From contig OX621167.1 of the NCBI GenBank assembly GCA_951640195.1, forward strand, positions 806,001-870,000: DNA of 64,000 nt. Direction: 5' to 3'. This document shows, piece by piece, positions 35,741 to 47,181 of the stretch (positions are counted from its first letter, which is position 1; the number at the start of each line of letters is the position of its first letter). Origin of the DNA: Porpolomopsis calyptriformis (Eukaryota; Basidiomycota; Agaricomycetes; Agaricales; Hygrophoraceae). Made by a program: the position numbers and the translations under genes. Under the pieces are notes generated by a model, which worked only from the letters and a program-made list of their open reading frames with translations, did no database searches and was not told the DNA's origin.

Positions 35741-38700
35741 CTATTCCGTCTTGTCCTTATCAGGGACTGGACCCAGATTCGACCTGTCAGGTAGGACTGC
35801 CGCGATGTCGTCGATCTTCTTGAATTGCCATGGAAAACGCGAAGGATACAAGAAAGGACGCAAATCAAATCCTGAACTCTGCCCTCAATAACATGAAGGC
35901 GGATAATCATACCAGGAACTTACTATTGTCATCTGGGCTATAGGACTCCTAAGAGGAGGTGAAAATGCCATTCAATACAAGAATGACTTGGACAGACTGC
36001 GTGATATGAGGGTGTTAAGGTTGTCATCTTGTGCCTGTTCCGAGCATATTCGAAGAAGAAGAGCTTGACTTTCTCAGCGATCTGCAAGTAGAATAAAACT
36101 GGGTTTCTTGAAGGAAGGATGAAACATACTTGGAGAGGGGACAAGAAAGAACCCCACTCGTGCACCAGCTTCGTAAATGTACTGTAAGGTCCACATTTCT
36201 CGACTTTTCGTAATCTCCCGAAGACTGACAGTTCTTCGTACGTCATGCCCATATCGGCCTAGCGTCGGCAAAAATAGGCCGTTGTGAATATATTGTTCCA
36301 AAAGAAATAAGTGGTCTACATACTTCGTCTGACTGTACATAGGTAGCTGTTATAGGTTCAAGTTCCGCCGTAGGCACGGCGTCCAAAAAGCTGCAGAAAG
36401 ATCAATGGCAGAATGGTTTCACGGAAGGGGATAGTTACCTGCTCAACACTGGTAAATCGAAAGTGGACCTGGCATAGGCAATAAATTTTCTCAAATCTGT
36501 CTTGCTGATGCCGCCGATCGGATTGATGTCCGCTGAGATTAAAAATAAGGTGGAGAATAATCCAAAAGATTTGAACACTAACCCGAAGAACAATCGTATT
36601 TGGTCAAGTATCCACGAAGACTGCCAGACCGAGTCAGAATGATATAACCATAATATTCGAGGTTTAAGATACCTTTCATCGACGTTTGCACTCCCAAGAA
36701 CAAGTAGGCCTCCAACCTTACCCCGTACCCATGGAAGCAGCTGGGCAAACATATAGGCGAGGACCATCCGCAGCCTAGCCTAAGACTGTATTGTGTCAAC
36801 ATGTTATGGATTCAAAAGACACACATACTTGAATATTCTGTAGCGCGAGGTTCTCCGCAGGTGAACCACCGTGCACCTGGAATTCGGGCCGCAGACCAGT
36901 CACAAACAGGAAGAGATTGCGCACTGAGGTGACAACGGTGTCCATTCTCAGATCTATGTGATAGCTACCGTATCGGAACGTTGATACCAAGAATGTGAAA
37001 TGAAGTTCCCATGACTTGCCTGCCGATAGCGTTTGATAATTGAGCGGCCCGTCGACGCGTCTCTGGCCCAGAATTGTCCGTACCCATATAGCAAGTGTGG
37101 AAAATTCTGTTTGCGAACTCCCGGGGGTCTGAGGGAATATAGCTAGAGCCCTCTGGTTCTCCAGCAATTCGTCGGGCATCCATGACTATTTGTTTATCTG
37201 TTGAAGGTGGATTTAGGTTGTCGACAAAACAACCTGAGAGCGTTGGAACATGTTACCTCCCGCGCGAGCCGCTTCAGCCACTAGCCGACACATGGAAAAT
37301 ACTATGACGGCTGTGGCACAGCTGTCGATGCCGCCACTAAGGGGGAGGAAATACCCCTGCGTTCTGGAACGCCTCAGGTAATCCCAAAGCCAGCATGCGG
37401 GCCCCAAGCTGAAATTTTGTCCTCAGCGACACGGAACAGTAATGGATCTGATTGACTAACGCAATTTCTTCTTCTGGAGTATGAAATCTCACTTCATTGG
37501 TCTCCACTTTGGATCCCACTATTCCCCAGCTCTTCACCTCGTCGAATTTTCCGGCCGACAAGGGGAAGGGGACCTCAACACGGTGGTACCTCTCGGCCGC
37601 TGCCGCCTGCATGCTTCGACTGCTCTTTGCCCTGTGCGCGCGGACCTCTTCGATGTCTATGGTGGCACTGACCACCTCTACGTCGGCGAGAGAGAATTGA
37701 GATCCTTGGGCGATGATGTGTCCATTCAATGCTATCATCGCACATCCATCGTAGTAAAGGCGGTCGCCATCGCATCCTTGTTGATTAGCGTAGAGATAAA
37801 CCCCACCAAGCTACAAAAAACCTCTCGATTGGGAGACCTTGGGAAATAATCTCACTCGCCTTGAGAGTAGCTTCCTTGATTAATTCCACTCGGGTATGAA
37901 GCTTTCGAAGTTCATGGTGACTGCCACTAGCGTTTGTGAATATTTCCACACCATCTAATCCCATGAGAATATGAGGACTGAGAGGGATTAATATGGCGCA
38001 TAAAGTCAGGAATTTGAAATTACCTCGCAGGCGTAAACAGCTCCTCGCATAATTCGACACCGATACAAGTATCCAAGGTGCTGATAACCGCGTCGCCGAA
38101 TGGCACTTTCGTCTAAAAACGCCAACGATTCAGCGTGAGAGGAGCCGAGGAAATGAAATATTACCTGTTTTGTCACTGCTTGGATAATTCTTGGCAAAAG
38201 ATGGTCCTCGCACTGCCGATGCTTCGCCCATGGTGTGAAATACCGAAGTTCACGATAATTTCCATCATTGGCGAGCCACATCTTTGGGCGGATAAGTAAG
38301 ATGTTCCTATTGTAGGTGATGACACGGCAATTGTAGATCACGTTCTTATGCACAACTGGCCTTTTCGTTTGCAATTTGAACAAGACGGCAATAGAAGATA
38401 GTGGTAAAGGACTAACATGCCGATATCACAAACAATATCCATGGCTGTCTCAGTTGCCAGTATTTTAGCCAGCGCCTCCCAGGAATGAAGGACTGTATCG
38501 CCTATGGCAGAGTTTATTTTGGTGAGTCGGCACAAAGAAAGGAATCGAAAGGTACCTTCGAGGAAATGATCCAGGCAACCATAGCCTCTGCGGGGAATCA
38601 TCAACATTGATCACTTCAAAGACCACCCGGACGCACGGTATCTCGAGCTCAGGTCCAACTCTCAACGTTGCGCCGCGCTCCTTGGCGATAGATATGCTGG

Positions 38701-38932
38701 CCAGAATGCGGTCAAGGTTCCCCTGGATAAAAGTTCCTTACAAGGGCGAATTGAATCCAACATTGCCTTACTTGAAAATCCAAGGCCCATTGGTTAAGTG
38801 AGCTAGAGAGAGATCAGTGGCTGTCGCATGTAAATGTCGAGCTGCAACCTACCAACTGGCATTGAGATTAGCAGGACACCGAAAAATCCCGGTACACAAA
38901 ACTTACGTCGCGACTGTTATCAAGTGACCCAT
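35741..38932 (-). CDS. QNS1: Glutamine-dependent NAD(+) synthetase
   Basis: The N-terminal nitrilase-type glutaminase domain is complete: [15 protein letters not shown], catalytic Glu in [31 protein letters not shown], and the [20 protein letters not shown] cysteine region. The ATP-PPase domain follows with [14 protein letters not shown] and [17 protein letters not shown], then a conserved C-terminal tail ending DKDKTE at TAG 35743-35741. The enzyme makes NAD from nicotinic acid adenine dinucleotide. There are about 15 exons. The second is a microexon of 3 nt (TTG, 38853-38855) and the intron 36965-37019 has a GC donor. An in-frame ATG at 39049 could add 39 residues upstream, but the conserved start is 38932. 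Confidence 0.95.
38853..38855 (-). other. QNS1: 3-nt microexon of QNS1
   Basis: On the minus strand, TTG lies between a branch-site-like CTAAT plus CCAG acceptor and a GTAGGT donor. Including it turns GCGAC|TTG|CTCACTT into Ala-Thr-Cys-Ser-Leu, restoring the conserved VATCxLNQW start of QNS1. Skipping it keeps the frame but loses the Cys. Confidence 0.75.
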
Positions 38933-39439
38933 TTTAGATAGGAGCTTACCTGACCTTGCCATTCTGGGCGGTGTCGATTCAACAACACTTCTAGCACCCA
39001 GATCCACGACAGCACGTTTAACGTTGCGGGGCGTGGTCAGGTCAACCATATCTATCTGCAGGGTGGGTTGGCACCCTAGTGAACTATCGGACGGTGATTT
39101 TGTCTGTCACTGCGTTCTCAAACGGCGATATAAAAATGACCGAGGCATTCTAGATATCTTTCGACGAAACTCGCTTTAACGAGAGCGTGCCATCACCTTG
39201 AACATGAATGGCCCTCTGCAGTAGATGTCCATGCCCCAACGCGGATGTCTTTTGGACTATTCGTGTCGACCTCGATGAAGATCCAAACTATTCAAACATC
39301 AACTTATGCGTCTTCTATGTGATGCACCCACGTCAACAGAAGACACGTTTCCTAACATATCCGCTCATCTTTCCGGTCAACTGAAGATGATTCTGGGCAG
39401 GATTGTTCTCCGGGATCCCTCTCGCCACCTGCTCTCGAA

Positions 39440-39790
39440 CGATTACTAGGTATGCCATTACGTATAAACACCCTTGAAGGATATTTCCACGTGGTATCTT
39501 CGGTCGCATTCTTCCCCGATGGCACACGTATCGTGTCTGGATCCAACGGCCACACTGTTCGTCTGTGGGACGCAGTCAGCAGTGCACATCTGAACTGGGT
39601 CCATTCAGTTACTTGGAATCGACGCATTTGCTGGATCCCGGCCTCTTACAGACCAAACCGCCTTGCTGTGAACCAAGATCGTGTAGTTTTTGCCACCCCG
39701 GATGATCGTATTGTTATCCTTGACTTTCGATACACGGACATCTATTTTCGTAACCTAGAGCGGTTTCTAGCCCTTCCATGGTCTTGTGGG
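39440..39790 (+). pseudogene. WD40 tail of a STAND gene, remnant
   Basis: One frame reads VSSVAFFPDGTRIVSGSNGH then TVRLWDAVSS, a clear WD40 blade, and continues with ICWIPASYRPNRLAV and VIVILDF-like residues that resemble the closing segment of agaricomycete NACHT-WD40 proteins. Only about one and a half blades remain. No NACHT domain lies upstream and the frame ends without function. It is a third, separate trace of STAND genes in the window. Confidence 0.6.
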
Positions 39791-40043
39791 CTCAACATTA
39801 GTTTAAGAGTTGCTGTACTGTTCTGATTGATACTAACACTTGCTTTCGCAACCTCTACCACTTTCCAAGTTTCTTAGGTAGTGGTCCGTGAAACCTAAGG
39901 GCCTGGACAGCCTCACGAGCTCACGAGGAAAGTTGCAATGACACGTGCAGCATAGGGTTAGCTACCTCTTCCAGATCAGTAAGTATGAGGAGAATTATGA
40001 ACAAATGAAGTCGCCGCAGAACACCGTCCAATAAATCCAACAA

Positions 40044-43000
40044 TCAATATCTCTGGTATTCCTCGCAAGTCAAGCCGTCGTGAAACCTAACATTGCAGAA
40101 GGGACAAATCCTCGCCTCACAAGACGGGCACCGTAAAATACTGCCTGAGTCACCTTGGCGATGGACAACTTGGCAGTCGGGGGTTGCGCAAAAGAAGAAC
40201 TCATTGGGATGAGAGCGTAGGTGTGACATGAAGGAAGATTCCAGAAGTTTGGTCTCTTCTGTGGGGGAGAGAACATCACAGATGATGTTAACTGGTATAG
40301 CGGCATTGCAGAAGGCGAAAGATTCCGAGGAGTGTTCTCTCTCCGCCACACACTTCACGGGAGAAAAGTTGGGAAACATAGTTGAACGAACAAGATGTCC
40401 GAGACACAACCCGCAGTAAGCATGTCGACAGGGTGGTATGACAGGGTCGACGGCTTCGCAACAGCAGATGGAACAGACATCACCAACGGCCCTCGACGCA
40501 AGAGAGACAGGGGCCAATTCAGCTAGTACTCGTTTCACTCTCTTGACCTCTCTGCTATCACCTCGAACAATGAGCGTTCGTTTGATCACGTCCAGAGTGA
40601 CGTCGATGTTGGCTTGGAGCAACTGCAATCCACTTGTCAACAATGGGCGAATGATATCCCTGGAGATGGGTATGATATCGCAAGGCGCGCGAGTGAGTTT
40701 CAGTTGCTGGATGATCATACCCCTGAGGTCTTCAAGGGTTATATCATGCTGGCTGAAACATTGAATGGTTTGCGTTCGTTTGTCAGGTTTGATAAAAAAC
40801 CTCGCATCGGCGTTCAGGTTCGCACCAAATGTCGCACTGTCCGGTGTATCAAAGTACTCGTCCCAAGTACTGCCGCCCTCAAGAGGTAGTGGCTGGCCGC
40901 GAAGCAAGATGTCCACAGCTTTCGTAGCGCGTCCCACGGTTTTGGGTTCTGCTCCATAAACCCGGACTTGAACCGGGTCAGTAAATTGTCCTTCTTCATC
41001 GCGATCGTGATAACGTATCTTGCATTCCTTATCATAAGCGTTGCCGAGTAGGTCGAGATCCGTCTTCAAAGTCTTGAATTGGGATAGCGGTATGACGTAT
41101 TTCGTTGAATGAACCTGTTCGACGAAAAGAGTATTGCCTTTTAGAAGTTCTGGTTTGGTGCGATGAAGCTCTACAACCCCTGCCACATTTTTTGAGTTAG
41201 CGAACTGGGCAAAGGCTACAATTCTGACATTGCTGGCGTTTGCAGATAGCACTTCGAAAGAGTCGATGGGTTCAAAAGTTGTGATGAGTGTACGAATTTG
41301 TTGAATGGTGGACTTTCGATCGTAATTTCCTTCAGAATCTACAGAAGCCGACGAAGTACCAGGACAAAACTCTTGGATATCGGTCTTTGTCGTGCCTATG
41401 GGTAAGCCCTTGAGTTCGACAGTGAACGAGTGAGTCTGAGATTTCCTCGGGGACTGATAAGTCGCGGCAATTTTACGGCCACCGAATGCCCGTCCTTGCA
41501 AAAGCTGGGCCTGTTCCTTCGCCAGAGAAATCGAAGGATAGTGAGCCCACCCTCTGAGACTCGGCGTAGGCCAACTGATCTTCAAGGTCTGGCGATAAAA
41601 GTTTCCATCTGTCTCTGCAACGTGTCGGCCAGCAGGCAGATCCAAACGAGCTCCCAGGACCATCGATTGATACCTCAAATCGTGAAGTTCCTGAGCAGCT
41701 CGAGCTGCACAAACACCTTCAGCGAATTCAACCACGGCAGCTACCGACGAGGGAGCTGATGTCTCAATAAACACTCTGGCTATCTCACCGAACGATTCAG
41801 TGAGGTCCGTTATATCTTTTTCTTTAACATCTGGGGGTAAATGAGACAAAACCAGGTGGCGAGATTCGAAGGCGGTGGTCACCCCTCTCACTACGGCACC
41901 TTGACCAAACCGGACAGCAGAGTTGAACATCAGCCGTTCAACGGTGAGCTCTGGCTGTGGACGGGAAGTTTAATTATTTTCCGGAAACACGAATAGATGA
42001 CTCGCCTGTTCTGCATCGAACCCACGTTGATCCAATAAGACGGAGGCCGCCGGACTGTCATGCGATCCGTTCCGAGGTTCCTGCAACAGGAAGTATAGTA
42101 AGTAGTCGCACTAATACCATTGGTAATGCACAAGCCCCACATTGGGTGCAAACCATGCTGGATCATCATGCTTGTCTGGACAAGCAGCACCAAGTATGCA
42201 GTCTCCTTGTTCAAAAAACTTACAATTCTTCGGTTCAGAGGTTGGCTCTTCGCGTTTTTCACTTGGTGGGCCGTCGGCTTGCCAAGTTAGAGGGTTATTT
42301 TCATTCCACGAAGGTCGAACATCGCCACCATGATCTTGAGCGGCGCACACTGCATCGTTTGCTTCCCACCCGGAGGGAAGTGGTCGGTAATTGCAACCTG
42401 GTGAACAGTTGCCCTGTTGATGAAGCTTACAGGGCTCAGATGGCACAGGCCGAATGTTCGATGGCCATTCATCGTTGGGCCGGGATCCAACGACATCGCC
42501 GACGGGTTCCCGAACTGTGGCCTCGATTACTACGCCTTGGCTTGTGGAGTGCCATTCATCGTAGAAACGGTCATTGTGGGCTGGAGAAAAGGCAGAGGAA
42601 GCTCTGGCCCCATGCAGAGACGGGAAGGTATCCCCTCGGGAGAAATTACCATGCCCGAACGATGGTACATTATCGTGGGAAGGTTTCGATTTCACTTGAA
42701 TGTGCCGGAAAGGACATTCGTCTCCTCTAAAACATTTCCCCGAGCCGTAGAACTGGCAATGATCCAAGATTACGCCACTTGCGGATGTCGGAGGTTGATT
42801 TAGTTCATGGCGGAAAGGGCACGCAGTTCCTCGTGGACACCTCCCCAATTTATACAGTTCGCAAACCCTAGACGAGCCGGGGGATATGACGGATCCTCGT
42901 CGCTCAACTTCGTGGACGAAAGGACACGAGTCCTCTCTGAAACATTTGCCTTTGGCGTAAAACTGGCAACGTTGTGATTGCGTATATTCTTCAGGGCCAA

Positions 43001-43561
43001 GCAACTTAGCGTCCCCTTCGTCTACTCTCCTCCACTCCTGCCGATTATCTGATTGGACAGGCTCCGGAACGCCGGAGTGAGAGAAAGTGCAGGCGTCTCC
43101 CTTCGTGCACAGGCCAGCGAGGTAATATTTACAAGATTTCGGGGTGATCTTAGTTGGGAAGGAACGATCATTCTGGGCGTCGTTGTGTCTGAAAGTACAC
43201 GAGTCTCCCCGTCTGCAATAGCCTTGAAGAAAGTATGTGCAATCTCTGATCCTGTGGTTTTTGTCACGGTCCGTCCGTTGCGATGACTCGTTCTGGTACG
43301 GATAGTCAGCATCCACGACTGCTCCTTGACGTCCTGTTCTACCTGTCCCTTCGAAAATTAGCTGACTGCAGGTGGCAACGGGAGTTGCGGCAGGAGAAGT
43401 ACTATGTGTTAAGCGGGGGACATACCTGAATGCTGGTAGCGACAAGCATCACCGTGCAGGCAGCGGCCTTGGCTATAGTACTTGCATATCCCTGATTGAC
43501 CAATATTTGAGGTATCCGTGATCTGCCAAGGGTCCTGAGCTGTGCCATCCCAAGCTGACAT
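40044..43561 (-). CDS. CCCH-array/RRM-like/RING-IBR protein
   Basis: Starts at ATG 43561. The N-terminal half carries seven intact C-x7-C-x5-C-x3-H zinc fingers (first CKYYSQGRCLHGDACRYQH, last CKFFEQGDCILGAACPDKH) and one degenerate finger (CKLHQQGNCSPGC). Two introns near 42060-42110 and 41955-42005, the second with a GC donor, join in phase to the C-terminal part: an RRM-like domain (LVLSHLPPDVKEKDI), a long middle region, a RING1-type module (CSICCCEAVDP, PPCRHAYCGLCL) and an IBR (FFFCATPDCQVVH, CPSCEARICPFC). The protein then ends at CEEYQRY. The RING2 domain, which holds the catalytic Cys in RBR ligases, is absent. RNA binding plus ubiquitin-related function is likely; ligase activity is doubtful. 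Confidence 0.85.
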
Positions 43562-43793
43562 TTTCCGGCATTGAATGTCAAACACTTGCGAGTCGAGGGC
43601 GTGAAGACTTTACGCTTTTTGAAGTAAACTTTTTGAAAAATTTTCACAGTCTTCGTGACTCTCAGCGAGGATGACGCGTGAGTGCACCTCAAGGCGAAAG
43701 TTGTTGTCGATGGGCTTTATAGTGATATCGATAGATAGACGTCACGTAGAGTCACATGTGGGCGTGACAGCGACTTTGATACACTTCCGATCG
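43562..43793. promoter_or_regulatory. Divergent promoter region, CCCH-RBR / AP-1 gamma
   Basis: 232 bp between two divergent start codons. It must hold both promoters. No TATA box or other named element is clear. Confidence 0.5.
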
Positions 43794-46700
43794 ATGGTGT
43801 ACAGTAATCTCAAAGGTACGTACCTATTCCTCGGAGCTACCGAGGAGACCGTTCACTCTGTCTTAGCCCTCATCAAGGGCATCCGGTCGTGCAAGGTTGG
43901 AATAATTGGTCGTTCCTAGTCTGATTCCATTCCAACAAACTTCAGACCGTTGCAGATGAACGTGCACTCATACAACAAGAGTCCGCCGCTATCAGAGCAT
44001 CCTTTCGCGAGGAAGACTCGTTTGCGCGACATAACAACATCGCGAAACTACTTTATATCCACATGCTGGGCTCTCCTGCTCATTTTGGCCAAATAGAATG
44101 TCTTAAGTTAGTGGCCAGTCCACGCTTTTCAGATAAACGGCTCGGGTACCTGGGTATCATGTTGCTGTTGGACGAGAATCAGGAAGTCCTTACCCTTGTG
44201 ACCAACTCCCTGAAGAAGTACGTCCAAAGCATCTCCGTTGGTTATTTGAATGTTCACAGACTTCGTCGCGAACTCACAAAGCGACATGAACCACTCTAAC
44301 ATGTATGCAGTCGGTCTTGCGTTGTGTACCTTTGCGAACATTGCATCCGAGGAGATGTCCCGTGATTTGGCTAATGAGGTAGAGAAACTTCTTGGCTCAA
44401 GCAACACATATATTCGCAAGAAGGTCCGTTTATCTTGCACACCTATCGTTTCATACTGACAACTTTCAAAGGCTGCCCTTTGTGCTCTTCGTGTTCTGAA
44501 AAAAGTCCCAGATCTCAGTGACCACTTCATCGCCAAAGCCAAAAACCTTCTCACTGACAGAAATCACGGTGTTCTCTTAACATCAATCACACTCGTCATA
44601 GAGATGTGCCAAATCGACCCAGCTACTCTTGATGAGTTTCGCAATGTGAGTAGTCTGTATCAATTATGTCAAGGTAACTAACTTGCAGTACATTCGCCTC
44701 AGGCGGTTCCGTTACTCGTTCGTAATCTTAAATCTCTGGTCACAACAAGTTACAGTCCAGAACACGACGTCTCTGGTGTCACGGATCCTTTCCTTCAAGT
44801 CAAGATTTTACGGCTACTTCGTCTCCTTGGGAAGGGTGACGCCCAAGCGAGCGAGACGATGAATGATATCCTGGCACAGGTGCGTACTTTCCGCCTACTA
44901 TTGTGTAGCGCCGATTCTCTATCTTTGCTGTTCGTAGGTTGCAACCAACACTGACTCGACGAAGAATGTCGGAAATTCCATATTGTATGAAACTGTCTTA
45001 ACTGTCCTAGAAATCGAGGCAGAGGCGGGTCTACGAGTCATGGCCATCAATATCCTGGGGAAATTTTTGAGCAATCGCGATAACAATATTCGGTGCTGTC
45101 ATCGCTTGCATCTCTCCGCATCCACATGTTTACCTTGGCTTTTAATTTTCCACGTTTCCCAGTTATGTGGCCTTGAATACGCTGAACAAGGTAGTTTCGA
45201 TAGACACCGCGGCAGTTCAACGTCACTGCAACATAATCCTCGATTGTCTTCGCGACGGCGATATTTCTATCCGACGAAGGGCTCTTGAACTATCATACGC
45301 GCTGATAAACGAAAAGAACGTCCGGATGCTCATTCGGGAGCTTCTTGCCTTCCTTGAAGTCGCTGACGACGAATTCAAACTCGGGATGACAACCCAAATT
45401 TGTCTTGCAGCCGAACGTTTTGCGCCGAACAAACGTTGGCACATCGATACTGTCCTCCGCGTTCTCAAGCTGGTACACTTTCCGACATTTTGAGTTACCT
45501 ACACTCATCTCACCTTTGAAATTTTGATTACAGGCGGGCAACTTTGTTCGTGAAGAGGTGTTGTCTGGTTTCATTCAACTTGTGGCTCACACCCCTGAAC
45601 TGCAAGCTTATACCGCCTCCAAACTGTACACCGCTCTATGCTCCGATATTTCACAAGAATCACTAACTTTAGCCGCGACTTGGGTAATTGGTGAATATAG
45701 CGAGATTCTTCTCGAAGGCGGGATAGTCGATGAAGACCAGTCTAAGCAGGTTTGTTTCTTAATATATGGCTTAACGTCCCCAATACCGACAGTATATCCA
45801 GGCTAGCGATAAAGACCTTATCGATCTCCTGGTCTCTATTCTCGACTCCCCTTACGCGGATCACTTGACCAGACAATTCGTTCTTGCAGCCATAACTAAG
45901 ATATCTTCACGAACCACCACAAGCATCACCCAGCAAGATCGTATTGCGGAGGTCTTGGCTAAGTACACCACCAGCCCAGAGCTGGAATTACAGCAAAGAG
46001 CCGTTGAGTTTGCCAGTCTTTATACCCTCGGTGATTTGCGAGTGGGTGTGTTAGAACGGATGCCTCCTCCAGAGTTGAAACCACAGATTATGGACACTGG
46101 TCCGTCTACCAAATTATGATGCTGAATCCTTGCTGACATTACCTTGTCGACAGCGAGTGAAAAGAAACCTGTCGGATCGACAAAAGGCAAAGAAGTATGC
46201 CAATTTCTGGAATAATAACTAATTTCAATTCAGTTCTGACGTCCAACAGGTCGACCTTATAGATGACGATGTTGTTACGCCGAGCCCAAGCGGGCAGCCG
46301 GCTCCGGCTCCCGCAATAAGTAACCAAGAGCTCCTTCGAGGAATATTCGGCGACTCGTCTGTGTCAAGTGGACCAGCCTCTGCGAAGCCTCCCCAGACAA
46401 CGCAGAAAGGAAAGATTGACGATATTATGTCTCTCTTTTCGCCGTCATCGGCTGGACCGCCTGCATCAGCGCCAGCGGCAGTACCTCCATCTTCCTACGC
46501 TTCGACCCCACCGGCGTTATCTGTATTTTCCCTGCCACAATCGCCGCTGCCATCCGCCGCACTACAAACCACGGCCCCGTCCCGACTAACTTCCTACACT
46601 GCATACGAAAAGAATGATCTCAAGCTGACGTTGACACCACAGACATCACCGACAAAACCTGGCGTGGTCATGGTATTGGCGCGATTCCAGGTGACGGGTG

Positions 46701-47084
46701 GAAATGACGCGGTTGGAGTCACCTTCCAGGCTGCGGTTCCTAAGGTATTGTACATTCTACACTGATTTATCCAATTTCATTGTGATGGATTTTCCATTTA
46801 GTCACAACAATTGCAAATGCTGCCTATGTCAAACCAGGATGTCAAACCAGGAGCTGGGGAAACACAGCAGATGCGTATAATCGCACCGGTGGGGGTGAGC
46901 ATCTCATCCGCATTTCCTGTCGTAGTTGGGCCATTCTGTTCCACTAAACATATAACTTTTTATTTTTTCGCTTCAGAGTGTCGTCCGATTACGATTGCGA
47001 ATATCATATTCGATAGCAGGCCAGGCTTTCCAGGATCAAGTAGATTTTTCTGGGTTCCCACCAGGGTTGACAGGAGGGACATAA
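43794..47084 (+). CDS. APL4: AP-1 complex gamma adaptin
   Basis: Large subunit of the AP-1 clathrin adaptor, which sorts cargo at the trans-Golgi and endosomes. Exon 1 is 22 nt (MVYSNLK), exon 2 encodes [10 protein letters not shown], then [20 protein letters not shown]. The armadillo trunk ([48 protein letters not shown]) is typical of gamma adaptins and not of alpha or delta. A Pro/Ser-rich hinge with [10 protein letters not shown] is followed by the gamma-ear domain ([13 protein letters not shown]), ending at TAA 47082-47084. There are at least 14 exons. The ear looks complete. It converges on the SF3B1 gene, with 97 bp between stops. Confidence 0.93.
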
Positions 47085-47181
47085 GGAACTTTAATCCTCC
47101 CTTGATATTCAAATACAAACGACACAATAATATCAGTAATCAGTAAGAAACTTCGAAACAGCAGCATTAGACTCCAGGTGT

